A DNA stretch of 64,000 bases from Pseudeuparius sepicola (Eukaryota; Arthropoda; Insecta; Coleoptera; Anthribidae): positions 4,993,691-5,057,690 of the forward strand of contig OY987298.1 in NCBI GenBank assembly GCA_963920635.1, in the 5' to 3' direction. A model generated the notes under the pieces. It was given only the letters and a program-made list of their open reading frames with translations. It was not told the DNA's origin and did not search any database. Below are positions 47,025 through 59,325 of the stretch, in pieces. The position numbers and the translations under genes were made by a program. Each line of letters opens with the position of its first letter. Position 1 is the first letter of the stretch.

Positions 47025-47704
47025 TGTATAGTATTTCTAAAGTCACTTGGAACAGCATAAAAACCTGTGAATTTTATACGGGTGATTTCGGCTGATAAGT
47101 CTGGTATTTTTACCAGTAGCAGAGCGTGGTAAAAGCTATGATATAGATCGCGCCTCGTATATCACTGTGTTCCAAGTGAGTTCTTTATATTTTACCAGGG
47201 TAGCTCGAGAACAGGCTCTTCCGGCAATAAAATACGAATCAAAACACTTTTTTAACCATATTAACCGCACCTGGTATTATAAGTAAAAGGAGATGAAGGA
47301 GACAGAGACGATAGATATTGTAGTAAAAACAATTGACTGCATGCTCGCCTGATATAATATATCACCAATACTTGCATGGGCTACACTGTTCGACGGCCGG
47401 CCACTTGTACAGCGAAATGCGGTGGTTAGCCGTGCGATAATTTCACAGATTTTAGGATATACTTGCGTAAATAGTTGTAATCGATGTGGCTTTTTAGAGA
47501 CCTTTTGACAATATTGTATGGTGCATTGACCTTTACGTTGTGTTTGACGACAACCTTAAAAATCCCTTAAAAGTGAAATATTATGTTGCTTTTAGAATAT
47601 GTATATCTTTAAAAAAACTGCGTGACGCTAATGTCCTATATTGAGTTTTTTTATGCAATTAGAGTTTTTTATGCTGTTTCAAGTGACTTTAAAAATACTA
47701 TACC
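47025..47704. mobile_element. Element with 37-bp TIRs, contains repeat R2
   Basis: GTATAGTATTTCTAAAGTCA at the left and its near-inverse TGACTTTAAAAATACTATAC at the right share about 37 bp, continuing into AACAGCATAAAAA. The 680-bp unit contains the R2 repeat copy at about 47055-47200. No protein is encoded. It is non-autonomous and of unknown superfamily. Confidence 0.65.
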
Positions 47705-48351
47705 ATCCTTACTGGCTGTGTTATCATTTTGGCCTTATCAATACCAAATGGTAAGTTATTACTCTCTCAAAATACTTTGAATATGTTCTACAATAGTTTC
47801 TATTTTGTATTTTGACATCCTTGACTAAACAAGACATATCATATTTATTACGGAGTATATATTATTATCCTATCAAAGGGAAACCCTCATGCAAATGAGA
47901 TGAGTAGTAGCAAGAGTAATGCGATTTTCACAACCTACAATTAATGTTCTTTTTTTAGGGCTTTTTCCTTTACTTTCATTATCTTTTGGATTGAACACAA
48001 CATCCATCTACGAAGTCGTTTGTTGTACCACTTAAGAATTTTGCCTACTACAAGTTTTCATTAATATTGTTGCTGCACGTCGACTGTAGGAGTTTGATAT
48101 TGAATACCTGCTTGCTGTTTTGAACTCGTACCATTGAGCTGGACACCAATTACAACGGAGTTGCTCGAGACGATTTGCATCTATCGTTTTCGTATGTTCA
48201 ACCATCGCTGGAGTCACAGGCCAGTCCCATCCATTTTATTATTATCAATTTGAGTTATATGTTATTTCTAAACGATACAGTAACCAGTCCATTTTTAAGT
48301 ATAGTCAAAATTCTATAATGCTTATATACGTACTGCTGGAATGTAAGTATC

Positions 48352-48355
<4 letters not shown>
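47705..48355. other. No gene recognised
   Basis: A minus-strand open frame (48032-48217, extending a few codons upstream) has balanced composition but no recognisable family. A host exon cannot be excluded, but no clear splice pair was found. Confidence 0.35.

Positions 48356-48417
<62 letters not shown>
48356..48417. repeat. (TA)n microsatellite
   Basis: About 31 uninterrupted TA units. The next base run is the terminus of the transposon at 48416. Mariner-type elements insert at TA, so the tract either was the target or expanded from the target duplication. Confidence 0.95.
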
Positions 48418-48420
<3 letters not shown>

Positions 48421-50270
48421 GGTGTATCTTTGATAGGTACAGAAATTTTAACCACGTAATCGGGGACGTTCATAAAACCGAAAAATGAAAAAAAAAAATT
48501 TTTTTAATCGATGTTTAGAAAAAGGGTCAAATCAATCTTTATCCGTGCTCAATGCACGCCGCTGGATCGTCACTAGAAGCGCTGAGAGGGGAGGTCTAAC
48601 CTCTCCCTAGGAGATGGAGGGGAATAACGTTAGATTAGGAAGGGGAATACCGCGACGTTGCCGCATGTCAGAGTGGAATAAATCTGCTTGCAGAATTAGG
48701 TACCTAGGTACCTTTGAAAATTACTGCTGGTAGGTATCCACGTTTTTTTATGATGTCGGTTGCTGTGACGAACTGTTTATTGCTTTCTTCACAGGCGCAC
48801 ACAATAATTTAACAAACACGTCAGTTTTTATCACTTTACTGTTATTTTAAGTCCCTAGGCAGCAGAAATGTATCCGAGCGCCGCTCGGAGAAGTCATTGC
48901 TAGAAAACTCATTGCTGATTTCACACTCATAATTTTTTGACAAGTCTTTTGTGGAGTAGGTATCTACCTACCTACCTATTTTACAACTGATTTTCAGGCC
49001 GCAATTTTTTTATACTAATAATTAGCCATCTCTTGGGACACCTTGGGATAATAAATTTCTGATCGGCAATCAACTGAATAAAGTATTTGTTTTAAAATAC
49101 AAATTATCTGTAAAAATTGCAAATTTCCACAACCACCCATAGGGTAGAGCGTAGAGCAGCGGCGCGTTACTTTTTTTTAGCGAGTGTTCGCCTGTAGCCC
49201 CATCATCTCGAAAAAAGTGGGGGAAGACTGTAATTTGACGTGAATTTAACGCGCGGCTTCGATTTGTTCATAGTTTTTAATATTTTTCAACCCTTGCCCG
49301 ATAGTGCGCCACCTTTAAACCCCCTCAGGGTTGTGGTCCTATGTATTATCTACTTTTAAAAAATTATTCGTTTCCGAAAAAAGTGGGGGAAGACTGTCAT
49401 TTGATGTGAATTTAACGCGCGGCCCCGATTTGTTCATCGTTTTTAATATTTTTCTACCCTTGCCTGATGGTGCGCCACTTTTAAACCCCCTCAGGGTTGT
49501 TGTCCTGTCTATTGTCTACTTTTAATAGTATATTACACACCGAGGTGTCTCGAGATAAAGTAAACTTTCCACCCGGGCGGGAGGGCGGGAAGTGAAAGTC
49601 AAAAAATTGACACTTTCAAACTTCTAAAAAGTCAGAAATGTCGATATTACATACATGGTTGTAAATAAAAAATTATTCGGTTCCGAAAATAGTTGGGGAA
49701 GACTGTCAAATTGGCGTGCTTATCATTTCCGCATTTTTTAACCCTTTGCCGTTTCGGAACTCTCTCAAGTTAATTCCTTACCATTCCTCTTACTTTTCGT
49801 AAAAACTTGGTGGCGAAATGTCGCGTAATGTCCCCAAAAACCGAAAAACAGCGACTCCTCCTGGTGAATTTAAGCTTCTGCGTGCCCTTGACTACTGCCC
49901 GACATTCCTTCGCCGAGATTCGCCAGGCGCGGGCATATGACGTTGGCGTCGGGCGCTGGCGTTAAAGATTTGTTCAAAAACTAGTTGAAAGACTATTCCT
50001 GAAATACTGTGAAAGAGCTATACGTCTGACAACGCTGCACGGCGGAATTGGGGGGGATCCGCCGGAACCGGCCTCAGTTCCAGCTGGTCCCGGCAAGGTC
50101 AAGGACCCATGGCCGTAGCGTCGGAAAAAGGGGTTTTAATAGCGTTTTAAAAAAAATTATTTCTGACGTTAATATGCACTTTAGAAAAATTTTAATTGCA
50201 TAGGCGTAACAAGTGCATTTTTCCCGACCTGCCCTTAAAATTTCTGTACTTATCAAAGTTACACCCTGTA
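48416..50270. mobile_element. Non-autonomous TACAGGGTGTATC element
   Basis: TIRs of about 35 bp (TACAGGGTGTATCTTTGATA and its near-inverse ending at 50270) enclose 1.8 kb with no transposase. The interior is unusually GC-rich in places (48570-48660, 49900-50110). It contains a tandem duplication at 49207-49535 (GTGGGGGAAGACTGT to CCCCTCAGGGTTGT), with a third partial copy at about 49680. Confidence 0.75.
49207..49535 (+). repeat. Tandem duplication of about 170 bp
   Basis: Two head-to-tail copies begin with TCCGAAAAAAGTGGGGGAAG or CTCGAAAAAAGTGGGGGAAG and share GAATTTAACGCGCGGC and AACCCCCTCAGGGTTGT. A third, shortened copy starts near 49682. The copies differ by a few percent. Confidence 0.8.
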
Positions 50271-50292
50271 TATATATATATATATATATATA

Positions 50293-51838
50293 TACAGTGT
50301 GTCCCACTTAAGGACTGACCACCCCTGTAAAATTTTTATTTATAGCTCGATTTTCAGAAACTTTTTTTTGTTGGATAGAGCTTCAAAAATGGCATTAAAT
50401 GCATAATTCGGGTGCCTCGTGCGTTAAATTCATGGCCCACCGAGACGGTGTTTTAGTGCTGAAATTTCGAGAAGTATTATTAGGGATTTTCTTAGAGGAA
50501 ATTTGATGCCGGATTCTTATTTAGCGTTGTTCGAAACCCATACTTACCAATTTGCATTACCATATCTTTACAGGGTGTTTCAAAATTTTTAGTGCCCCAC
50601 TTAAGGACTGACCACCGATGAGCTGACTACCCCTGTACAATTTTTATTTAAAGCTCGATTTTCATAAACTTTTTTTGTTAGATAGAGCTTTAATAATGGC
50701 ATTAAATGCATAACTCAGGTGCCTCGTGCAATAAGTTTATGGCCCACTGAGACTGTGTTTTAGTGCTGAAATTTCGAAGTACTATTAGGGATTTTTTACA
50801 GGAAAATTAATGCCGGATTCTTATTAAACGTTGTTGGAAACCCAAACATACCAATTTGTATTACAAAATGGAGGACTAATTGAAATGACTGAAATTTGAG
50901 TTTATGTTATGTTGTGTTGTTTGTTCATATAAATGGCAACGAAGACAAAATAATAGTAATTGCCCCCCTCCCCCGCACAAGCATGTGGTTGCTTCTGGGA
51001 TACTCCTAGTTTGGAGTATTGTGAGCATGAGAATTATTATTATTATTATTATTATATTTGTCGATGTTAATAATTGAAAAATAATAATTTTGTTTTCTAA
51101 TAAATTTTTAAAAGAATATGAGTTCCTCATGAATATTTTAGTGTAAAACATTACCAGAAATTAAGAAAATTAATTACAAATTGTTACGTTTTTGTTTCGA
51201 ACATCTCACTGCGTATAAGAATCAGGCTTTACTTTTCCTTTTAATTTTTTTGGAACACCCTGTAGAGCTACGGTAATGCAAATTGGTACGTTTCGGTTTC
51301 CAACAACGCCAAATAAGTATCCAGCATTAATTTTCCTGTAAAAGATCCCTAATAGTACTTCTCGAAATTTCAGCATTAAAACACCGTCTCACAATGGGCC
51401 ACGAATTTAACGCACGAGGCACCTGACTTATGCATTTAATGCCATTTTTGAAGCTCTATCCAACAAAAAAAGAAGTTTATGAAAATCGAGCTAAAAATAA
51501 AAATTTTACAGGGGTGATCAGTCCTTAAGTGGAGCACTAAAAATTTTGAAACGCACCTTGTAGAGCTACGGTAATGCAAATTGGTACGTTTGGGTTTTGA
51601 ACAACGCCGAAAGGGAATCCGGTATTAATTTTCCTCTAAAAAAATGCCTAATAGTACTTCTCGAAATTTCAGCACTAAAACACCGTCTCAGTGGGCCATG
51701 GAATTAACGCACGAGGCACCTGAATTATGCATTTAATGCCATTTGTGAAGCTTTATCCAACAAAAAAAAGTTTATGAAAATCGAGCTATAAATAGAAATT
51801 TTACAGGGGTGGTCAGTCCTTAAGTGGGACACACTGTA
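50293..51838. mobile_element. Hairpin element with doubled arms (TACAGTGTG ends)
   Basis: The outer ends are TACAGTGTGTCCCACTTAAG and its inverse. Each arm of about 570 bp consists of two head-to-tail copies of one 290-bp unit (left 50300-50590 and 50600-50870; right, inverted, 51270-51530 and 51545-51838). CACTTAAGGACTGACCACC appears at the start of each left unit. The centre (50875-51230) has a TTA microsatellite and no transposase. It is separated from the preceding element only by a short (TA)n run. Confidence 0.85.
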
Positions 51839-53084
51839 TATATATGTGCCAGTGTAATATATGAAAAAAGACAAGGAAAAGTTCATGAACTTCGCCACAG
51901 CAGTTAATTAATTTTGGTATAAAGAGATACAATAGTCAGGTGTAACTATTTTTTTATAAAAGTATTCATAAAGGAAATCCATAGTACTACAGTGGTAAAT
52001 AGTTAGTATGGTTACAAGTAAAGTATCTTTCTAATGTTATATCGCTTACAGGCATTCTGTTCTCATTTATAACAACATAATCTGTCGACAATAAAACGAG
52101 TAGTTGTGCAAACGTCTAGAGTTCTGGTGTGACTATTTATTTATACCTGCACCGAGGTACCCTTTATTTATTTTATGCTTTTTCTTAGTTCGAACCTGAT
52201 AACATCTATTCAGCTTAACCCCTTTACGAGAAACTTCTTTACCCACGACCATATTGCTCTCCAGGCGAACAGCTGCCGTCCGCCTTAAGGATAGTGTGTT
52301 TTAAATACGCTACAATGGAATTAGGCCATTAGGCCATATTTATTTCTAACACTGCTGTTTGGAAAATATGGCAGAAGGAAACAACCCTAGTATGAATTAA
52401 AAATTTATTATGGTTCCTAATAATTTTCCTGAATGATTTAACTGACTTTTGAGCTGACATAAGGAAACGTTGTTGATGCGATGAAACAGTGAAAGCGGGG
52501 AGACCCGTTGCCTTTAAACCCAGAATCTCTATGCAAGCAGAAGGTGATCAATCACGAAAATCACCGTGTAGGGACGCTCTTATCTGGCACGTATAAAAAC
52601 GGCTGAACGGGCTAAAAGGGCCTACGGCCTACGGCCGGACTCTTCGATGGATTTGCTACATATTGGGAGATTCGTTGGAAAGGCGGGAAGTTGGGGGACA
52701 CCATTTGTTAATCTTCGTTGAAACGGGAGATGGGAGAGATCAGCCCTAGTACCTACAATGTTTTTACTCTAAAACCGAAAAGCATCTCCACAAGAATCGT
52801 TTTAGAAAATTCATGTTTATACACGGTGATTCAGTTTATTCTTGGACACTTCAATGGGTGCAATTTTGATTTTTTTTCTATTATTTGGGGGTATTTCTGA
52901 AAAATTAACTTCATTTCTTTCCATAAAAGTGACTGTCGTTTTTTGTGTCCAGGTAAAATATTCCTACAATTTCAACAACTAATCTGTGGAACATAAAAAC
53001 ATGTTAATACAGCAACAATTTAAGAGTTATTTAATAAACGATAATTCAACAATAAAAATATCACAACAAAAACATTTCAGTGAC
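51839..53084. other. No recognisable gene
   Basis: A TATAAAAACGGC promoter-like string and a GGCCTACGGCC repeat lie at 52590-52640, but no exon can be attached. An ACACGGTGATTCAG transposon end near 52820 begins a decayed element. Confidence 0.4.
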
Positions 53085-53160
53085 TACTCTACATAATATG
53101 CCCCTTCCTTTTCTATGCAGACTATTGTTCTTCGGTTCGTTTTGGTATATACGTTTTGTA
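53085..53160 (-). pseudogene. Small transposase C-terminus remnant
   Basis: The minus strand reads NRRTIVCIEKEGAYYVE and then a stop. This matches the RxxxCIxxEGxHFE end of the DD41D-type transposases found at 40.2 and 46.2 kb. The nearby GTGATTCAGTTTATT terminus (about 52822) would be the proper 3' end of the element. Only about 17 residues are convincing. Confidence 0.45.
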
Positions 53161-55955
53161 ACATCTGTTCCACAGATTAGTTGCTATGTTATGTTTGAAA
53201 TTCTAGGAGTATTTTACCTGGACAGAAAAAAAGACAAACTGTGCAGAATTTTCAGTTATTAAGTGTTTTTAAGATAATTTTCTTAACTTACTTGACTAAT
53301 GAATAAGTTTTAAAGTAAAATTGAATCTATTTTTGCATTTTTCGTCACACATTATTGTTGGAGTTTCAACGCTCCATATTTTCTAAAAGAGTGGATCGAT
53401 TTTTAAAAACTAAAGAGCACTGTAGAGGTAATGACAAGCCCCTTCTAATGAGGTATACCTTGACCCCTTTCCCATTTGAAAAAAATTATTATATACTTAG
53501 GGGGTTGAAGGTTTTACTATGCTTTTCGCGTCAAAATGTGTCCCCCCGACAAACAAACTTGACGTGTTTTTGGATTTTGCCGAAAAGTTCTTTCCCACCC
53601 TGTAATGCCTTGCGGTACGTTTTCGATGGGCCACCCTGTAGGTATATATTCTTGGCAAACACGAATCGAATTACCCCACGTCGAAATTCACCAATAAGCT
53701 AGGTCGATGGGGAAGGTTAGATACAAAAGTCGAAACTAATCCTCTAAGACCCCCACATAATATATATCTGTGACATTTTACTGGGTTACAGTGACAAAGG
53801 TTTGACATAAAGAATACGTAATATCAAGACCGATACCGCTCGATGTCTATTGTCTGTTTTAGGAGTTTTAGGGTACGTTATAAAGGGTGCCCAATTTAGA
53901 TGGAATAAAAAAATAAATACACCTTGTATAAAAAAAAATTCAGACAAGAGTTTTTCAGTTGATCTATCTTCATATTTTGGTGACCTTGAATTTTTTTGGG
54001 AGCCAGGCATTTCGTTGCTATGGCAACTAACATTGTTTTTTTAAATGGCACCATACACTTTTCTGTTCAAATTTGGACTTAGCTCCTGCAGATAGATCAA
54101 CTGTAAAACTCTTGTCAACCACATTTTTACAACAGTTGTGGGGTACATCATCAAACCTATTGTGAAATCTATTACCAAAAGTTAATGGCTGCCATTTTAA
54201 TCTTTTTACTGTTATAGATTCGGTTTAAATTGATCTAATAAAATTAACTACAAGGTTATTTTATGATATATTTCGTTACTTTTATGGTCATAAACTTATA
54301 AGTTAATCATTATGTATCATATTTATAGCTGTTTAATAAAAATAAATAAAAATCGAAAATTACTAGTTCCATCAAAAATTTGTTAACACATAATATTTGC
54401 AGAGCCCGTGAATTTTCTGGAGGTAGAATCCAATTTCACCCGATGCAGAAAAAGTTGCACGTGGATTTACTGCTCTCCTGAGATAGAGTCTTCTTTTACT
54501 ATGAGCAAAATAATAGCAAGCATGGATCATTTAAAAAAACAAAATATGATATGTCAACTTTGAGAAAACGAACTGGTCTAATTCTATTCAAACTATAAAG
54601 ATGATTTTTTTTTCACATTGGAATAAAGAGAGACATGTAATATGTTGTAAGACATGCGCAGTACGAATAAAAGAGAAGTTTTATAAGAATGTCCGAAAGC
54701 GCTTAAGAAGAAACTTAAGTAACCAGAAGAACTAAGGACGCAGTTATGAATGGCAACGATATAAGGGTTTCTTAATTGTAACGGGAAAGTTCTCGTAACT
54801 TCTCAAGTTTTATAATATTAGTAATGCGGTTGCTTCTCCGCAACAGCAGTAAACAATTTAAAGTCACATTTACGTAATATTTACATACTTGTTTATTACT
54901 TGTTACGTCACAAAAATGCGTGAAAGTGCGTTAAATTGAAACTGTATTTGAGGTCACAATGCCCCTCTGAACCTTATTTTTACCTCTTATGTAAGTTATG
55001 CGTACACTTTTACATAAACCTGCTGATTATTATTTTGGTAAAATATTTGTAACATAGGTACATGTATTTTATGTTAATTGGTTCATTGTTTGTGCCTGCA
55101 GCTATGAAAGCGAAACGGTTTAATTTCGATTCACGAAATAGGCCGGGTATAGCTTGGGGCCTTTGTCTTGTCTATCCTACGATGTGGTGTTTGCTAATCT
55201 GTGATGATTTCGGGAGAACAATCGACTATTTAACTATATTGATTTTATACAAGTATTGCTGGGTCGGTAGCTTAGATCGCTATTTTAGTACGATTAATTC
55301 CTTACTAGGACTCTCAATTGGTAATTTCGACGTTCTAAGTTGGCACCAATGATGCCTGGAAAAATTCAACCGGGTCCTAAATCCAGTTCAGTAACGAGCC
55401 CATTTGCACACACCAAATATTTTGAAAATCAGTCACTATATCCTAAATACTAATAAATAGCTACAAATTAACTGCGCATGATGACAAAATTTAACAATTC
55501 TAGGCCTTCTTTGTATTTTGGAAAATATTGGAGGAAACTTAAAGTAGGTCAGGATTATCAAAATTTTTTAATCGTACATAGTTTCCTACTCTGATTACCT
55601 TTTGTTAATACAGTTTTGTCATACTATTTACAGGAAACCATTTAATCGAAGAAAAACAAGAAAAAAATGAAAAATTAAAGTATAGGCCTAACGCTTTGAA
55701 ATTTTGTACTCCTAAGTAATTTACCACGCTGAACAAATTCTCGTTATAACTTTTTTCAGTACCTCAACAAATATAGGCAGTTTACTCTTAAGCTTATTAA
55801 CGTTTTTTCAATTTTCTGGCCACCCAGTATAAGTAATGTTAACTTTTTCCATGCCAATCTTATTTTGCAGACTTTTTCATCAAGAATGACTTTTTCTCGA
55901 AAATCAAATATAAGAAAGTTTACAAGAGTGCGGTACCCCATCTGGGGACACGTAT
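53161..55955. other. Repeat fragments, no gene recognised
   Basis: Two TACAGGGTG-type ends in reverse lie near 53596-53605 and 53624-53640. A short inverted pair (CAAGAGTTTTTCAGTTGATC near 53946 and its near-inverse near 54092) suggests a small hairpin element. A partial copy of the 28415-29877 family end is at 55860-55952. A 96-residue open frame at 55062-55352 has no recognisable family. Confidence 0.45.
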
Positions 55956-56375
55956 GTATATTTGAATTTATAGCCTTTTATGGTAATAGTCTATAATTTT
56001 AACCAAATATTCGCAGACACTTACAACTATTCAAAACTGTTAATAAACCACCGAGTTACAACAATGAGAACGAAGTGATCGAATTGGACATAAACAGTAA
56101 GTTCTAAGTATAATTAATTACAATAATTCAGTTCTTCCTAAGTTAAATTTTCAAAGCTTGGTCCCATAATAAGCAACTCCGAACTAACTTAGTTGAAGTC
56201 GCAAAGCCACTGCACTGCAACTCCCTCAGATTATCCTCGAAATACTATAAGAGAATTGAGAAATGCTTGCAATAATAATGACAATGACCAAACTGCAGCT
56301 AACTACTAACTAAATTGTTAACAATAGGAAGTAGAATAATTATTCCTAAAATTTTTTTTAGTTACAGAATATACA

Positions 56376-56580
56376 GGGTGTCGCCAGATCGATTTACCAT
56401 GCGAAAGACAAAATCTAGTTGAAATTTGAGCTTTTGGGGATCAGTCCTGCCTGATTAGAAACTAATTTGTGATATAATTCTAGTTTAGAAAAATCACCTG
56501 TGCATTGTAAATGTAGGCAAAACTATTATTTTTTGAAGATTTTACAACAAAATATTATTAAGGAAACTTTTACAGAATGA
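56376..56580. repeat. Half copy of the 57831-58638 family
   Basis: TTGAAATTTGAGCTTTTGGGGATCAG-like sequence (given here in part) and GAAACTAATTTGTGA match the arm of the element at 57.8-58.6 kb. It starts with a TACAGGGTGTCGCC terminus at about 56372. The second half is missing. Confidence 0.6.
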
Positions 56581-56924
56581 GTATGAGCAAAGTTTCGCTT
56601 TATGTATTTATATTCTTATTGTGGCAGTACGGAAAATAAGACTCACTTTAAAACAACTTTACATTTGGAAAGCAATGAAATTTGGTCGAATTACTATAAC
56701 TTTCCTCGGGTATTTTACGACTTTAAAAGTCTGATTAGTTTCTCAAACTATCGAAGACCACTGGCAGCAGAAAATGTATTCTTCATACAAAAATATTGGG
56801 ACGATTTTTGTAAATTTAAACTTAATACTCAATAATCAACTTGGTTCATTGATATTAAAAAGTAAGTATATAAGTATTAATATAAAACTATTTAGTTATG
56901 CAGCTACTATTATAATACTTATTA

Positions 56925-57620
56925 TACAGTGTGATCATTTAAGTAAGTATGGAACATATGGAATTTTTTTTATTAATTGCACAACCAAAATACAGATATT
57001 GCCGAAAGTTGGTGCATGTTCTATAATCATATTAGGTGCAATGGTTGCAAGTTAAACAGCATACAGGGTAGGTCAAAAAATATAAAAATTGTACAAGAGT
57101 AAAGTACCCTTATTTCAAAAAATTCAGCAAAAGGTTATTAAGAAAAGTGGTTTAGAATTAAAAGCTATGCCTAAATACCAAAATATAGTCTCCTAAGAAA
57201 AAAAAAATTTTTTTTCATCAATTAATTTCCACATTTTCTTAATAAACACATTTAAAATAAAAATTGTGCACCTTAAATGAGAGTTTTTTTATTATACACA
57301 TTATCATTACTAATGTTTTACCTTGTTCAGAAGAATTTTTGGGAAATTTTAAAGTTTTGTTTAATATCGTTGCAACAAACATGAAATTTGTGATTCCCTA
57401 AAAAATTAAAAATCTAAGTTAATTTTACAAATATTGTTGCATTTGAACAAAGTTATGCTAAATTGTTTTAATTGTGATTGATTTATGAAATTGTTTAGGG
57501 TGAATATTAAAACAATTTTTTTTAGGAAATTATTGTTTTTCAAAAAAATTTATTTTTTCTGAGGCCATGTTTTGGTACTTTACTCTTGTTCAATTTTTAT
57601 ATTTTTTGACCTATCCTGTA
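56925..57620. mobile_element. TACAGTGTG element with nested hairpin (copy 1)
   Basis: An outer terminus TACAGTGTGATCA at 56925 leads to about 137 bp shared with 59800-59880. A nested hairpin of 559 bp (57062-57620) follows, with TACAGGGTAGGTC ends and nearly complete arms sharing AAGAGTAAAGTACC. The outer element's other end is missing here. The same combination occurs at 59800-60630. Confidence 0.75.
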
Positions 57621-57830
57621 TGCCTCGCTGTAGTCAGGCGCGGTCATATCCATTTGAGAAGGGGAGGGGGCATACCTGGATATGTACTCCTTTAGGAAAC
57701 CATAACAATAAAACTTCAATAGGGCGATATCACAAAAAAATATATTCCTCACAAAAATAACAAAAATAAAAAATATGTACTTTAAATAAAAATTATGTAA
57801 ACAAAATTTTTCGCATGTGCGTTGGTTATA

Positions 57831-58638
57831 TACATTGTATCCACAGATTGAATTCACATAAGGTGTAAATAACAACAAATTTTCGACTTGAAATTTGAGC
57901 TTCTGGGGATCAGCTCTACTTCGTTTGAAACTAATTTGTGACATAATTTTACTTCCGAAAAATCACGTATGCCTTGGAAATATGGAAATTATGAAGAGAC
58001 TAATTTTCCACTTCAGTAAAGTGACTTTTTTATAGGTTTTACGCCAAAATGTTATGTTCAGAATGAAAAGCTGAGTAAGTTTGCGAAATTTCAAAAGTCT
58101 AGGCCTACTTTGATTTTTTGGCATTTTTCACACTTGTTGACAATGGAAAACTGGATACCTATAAGTGTAAAAAATTTCAAAAGCCTAAGTCTACTTTGAT
58201 TTTTTCTGCTAAAAAATTAAATCGCACAAACATCAAAGTAGACCTAGGTTGTGGAATTTTTCACACCTATCCAGATTTCATTGTGAACAAGTTTTCTTAA
58301 TAACATTTTGATGTGAAAACTACACAAAATGCACTTTTCTAAAAAAAAGTCGGAAAATGCCAAAAAATCGACGTATAGGCCTAGACTTTCAAAATTTCGC
58401 TCAGTTTTTCATTGTGAACAAGTTTCCTTAATAACATTTTGCCGTAAAACCTACAAAAAGGGCACTTTACTGTTGTGAAAAATTAGTTTCTTCATAATTT
58501 CTAAGGTGATTTTTCGAAAGTAGAATTATGTCACAAATTAGTTTCAAACCAAGCAGCGCTGATCTCCAGAAGCTCAAATTTCAACTCGATTTTTTTTGTT
58601 ATTTACACTTTATGTGAATTCAATCCGTGGACACTGTA
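57831..58638. mobile_element. 808-bp hairpin element
   Basis: The arms run inward from TACATTGTATCCACAGATTG and its near-inverse CAATCCGTGGACACTGTA. They share CTTGAAATTTGAGCTTCTGG and TAGGCCTA blocks. The centre is only about 150 bp. No protein is encoded. The left terminus has diverged from TACAGTGT. Confidence 0.8.
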
Positions 58639-58755
58639 GGTTAGATAATATTAGTAATAATATTCGTATCTATTTTTTATTTATGGGGCCATGGCCCCCA
58701 TGCCCCCCCCCCAATTGCCAATATTGTTCAAAAAATATTATTAAGACCTACAGGC

Positions 58756-58845
58756 AGTGATTATTATATTATAATCACTGCTGATCAGCACTGATTATTA
58801 TATTATAATCACTGCTGATTATTATATTATAATCACTGCTACAGA
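58756..58845 (+). repeat. Minisatellite, about three 24-bp units
   Basis: GATTATTATATTATAATCAC recurs three times, spaced by CTGCT or CTGCTGATCAGCACT. Each unit is itself nearly palindromic. It lies about 40 bp before the receptor exon's 3' splice site. Confidence 0.8.
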
Positions 58846-58885
58846 TATAATATATCTAACCTACGATATCGTCAATTTGTTTCAG

Positions 58886-59005
58886 ATATGCAGGCAGGAA
58901 AAAACTGTCAAGAATGTATTTCTTCATATTGCACCTAAGCATAGCGGATCTCATTACTGCCTTCTTCAGTGTCCTACCTCAGTTGGCTTGGGAAGTTACC
59001 TATAG
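58886..59005 (+). CDS. Oxytocin/vasopressin-like (inotocin) receptor, TM2 exon
   Basis: One 120-nt exon is bounded by TTTGTTTCAG and GTAAGAAG. Entry is after one base of a codon and exit after two, so 39 full codons are encoded. The residues [20 protein letters not shown] and then [13 protein letters not shown] cover the first intracellular loop and transmembrane helix 2. LSIAD contains the conserved class A aspartate (2.50). SRMxxFxxHLSxADL followed by VLPQxxWxxTYR is characteristic of vertebrate V1a/oxytocin receptors and insect inotocin receptors, and differs from CCAP, AKH and corazonin receptors. The protein would be a plasma-membrane G-protein-coupled receptor for an inotocin-type neuropeptide. 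No other exon is found in the window, so introns must be long. Confidence 0.82.
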   Translation: MCRQEKTVKNVFLHIAPKHSGSHYCLLQCPTSVGLGSYL

Positions 59006-59079
59006 GTAAGAAGTGCAGAGATTTTCTATTCTCACAGCAAGCACTAGGTTCCTACAATTTATTTTTTCTACAAGTGGAG

Positions 59080-59325
59080 AAGTGTACTTTTCCGCACGCA
59101 TTTTAGTTTAGAAAGTGCGGAAAAGTGGCACTTTCTAAACTAAAATGCGTGCGGAAACGTAAATGCGTTCGGAAAAGTGTATACTTTTCCGCACGCTTGT
59201 AGAAAAAATAGTGTTCCTAACTCTTGCGGAAAGTGTCTTTTCCACACTCGATTTCTTGGCTGAACTCCGCTACGCGTCGTTCAGCCAACTGCAATCGCGT
59301 GCGGAAAAGTGGCACTTTCCGCACT
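59080..59325. repeat. Cluster of inverted TGCGGAAAAGT motifs
   Basis: CTTTTCCGCACGC or its inverse GCGTGCGGAAAAG occurs at least five times in 240 bp. The first pair forms a long near-perfect hairpin (arms CATTTTAGTTTAGAAAGTGC and inverse). It lies 75 bp after the receptor exon's donor site, inside the intron. A similar TTTCCGTGCGC fold-back is at 28845-29330. Confidence 0.75.

Noticed and set aside
48255..48473. 72-residue frame with an IYIYIY run
   Set aside because: It is the translation of the (TA)n microsatellite.
55062..55352. 96-residue open frame as a possible TM1 exon of the receptor gene
   Set aside because: It has no GN motif of TM1 and no fitting splice sites, and its hydrophobic stretches do not resemble the receptor family.
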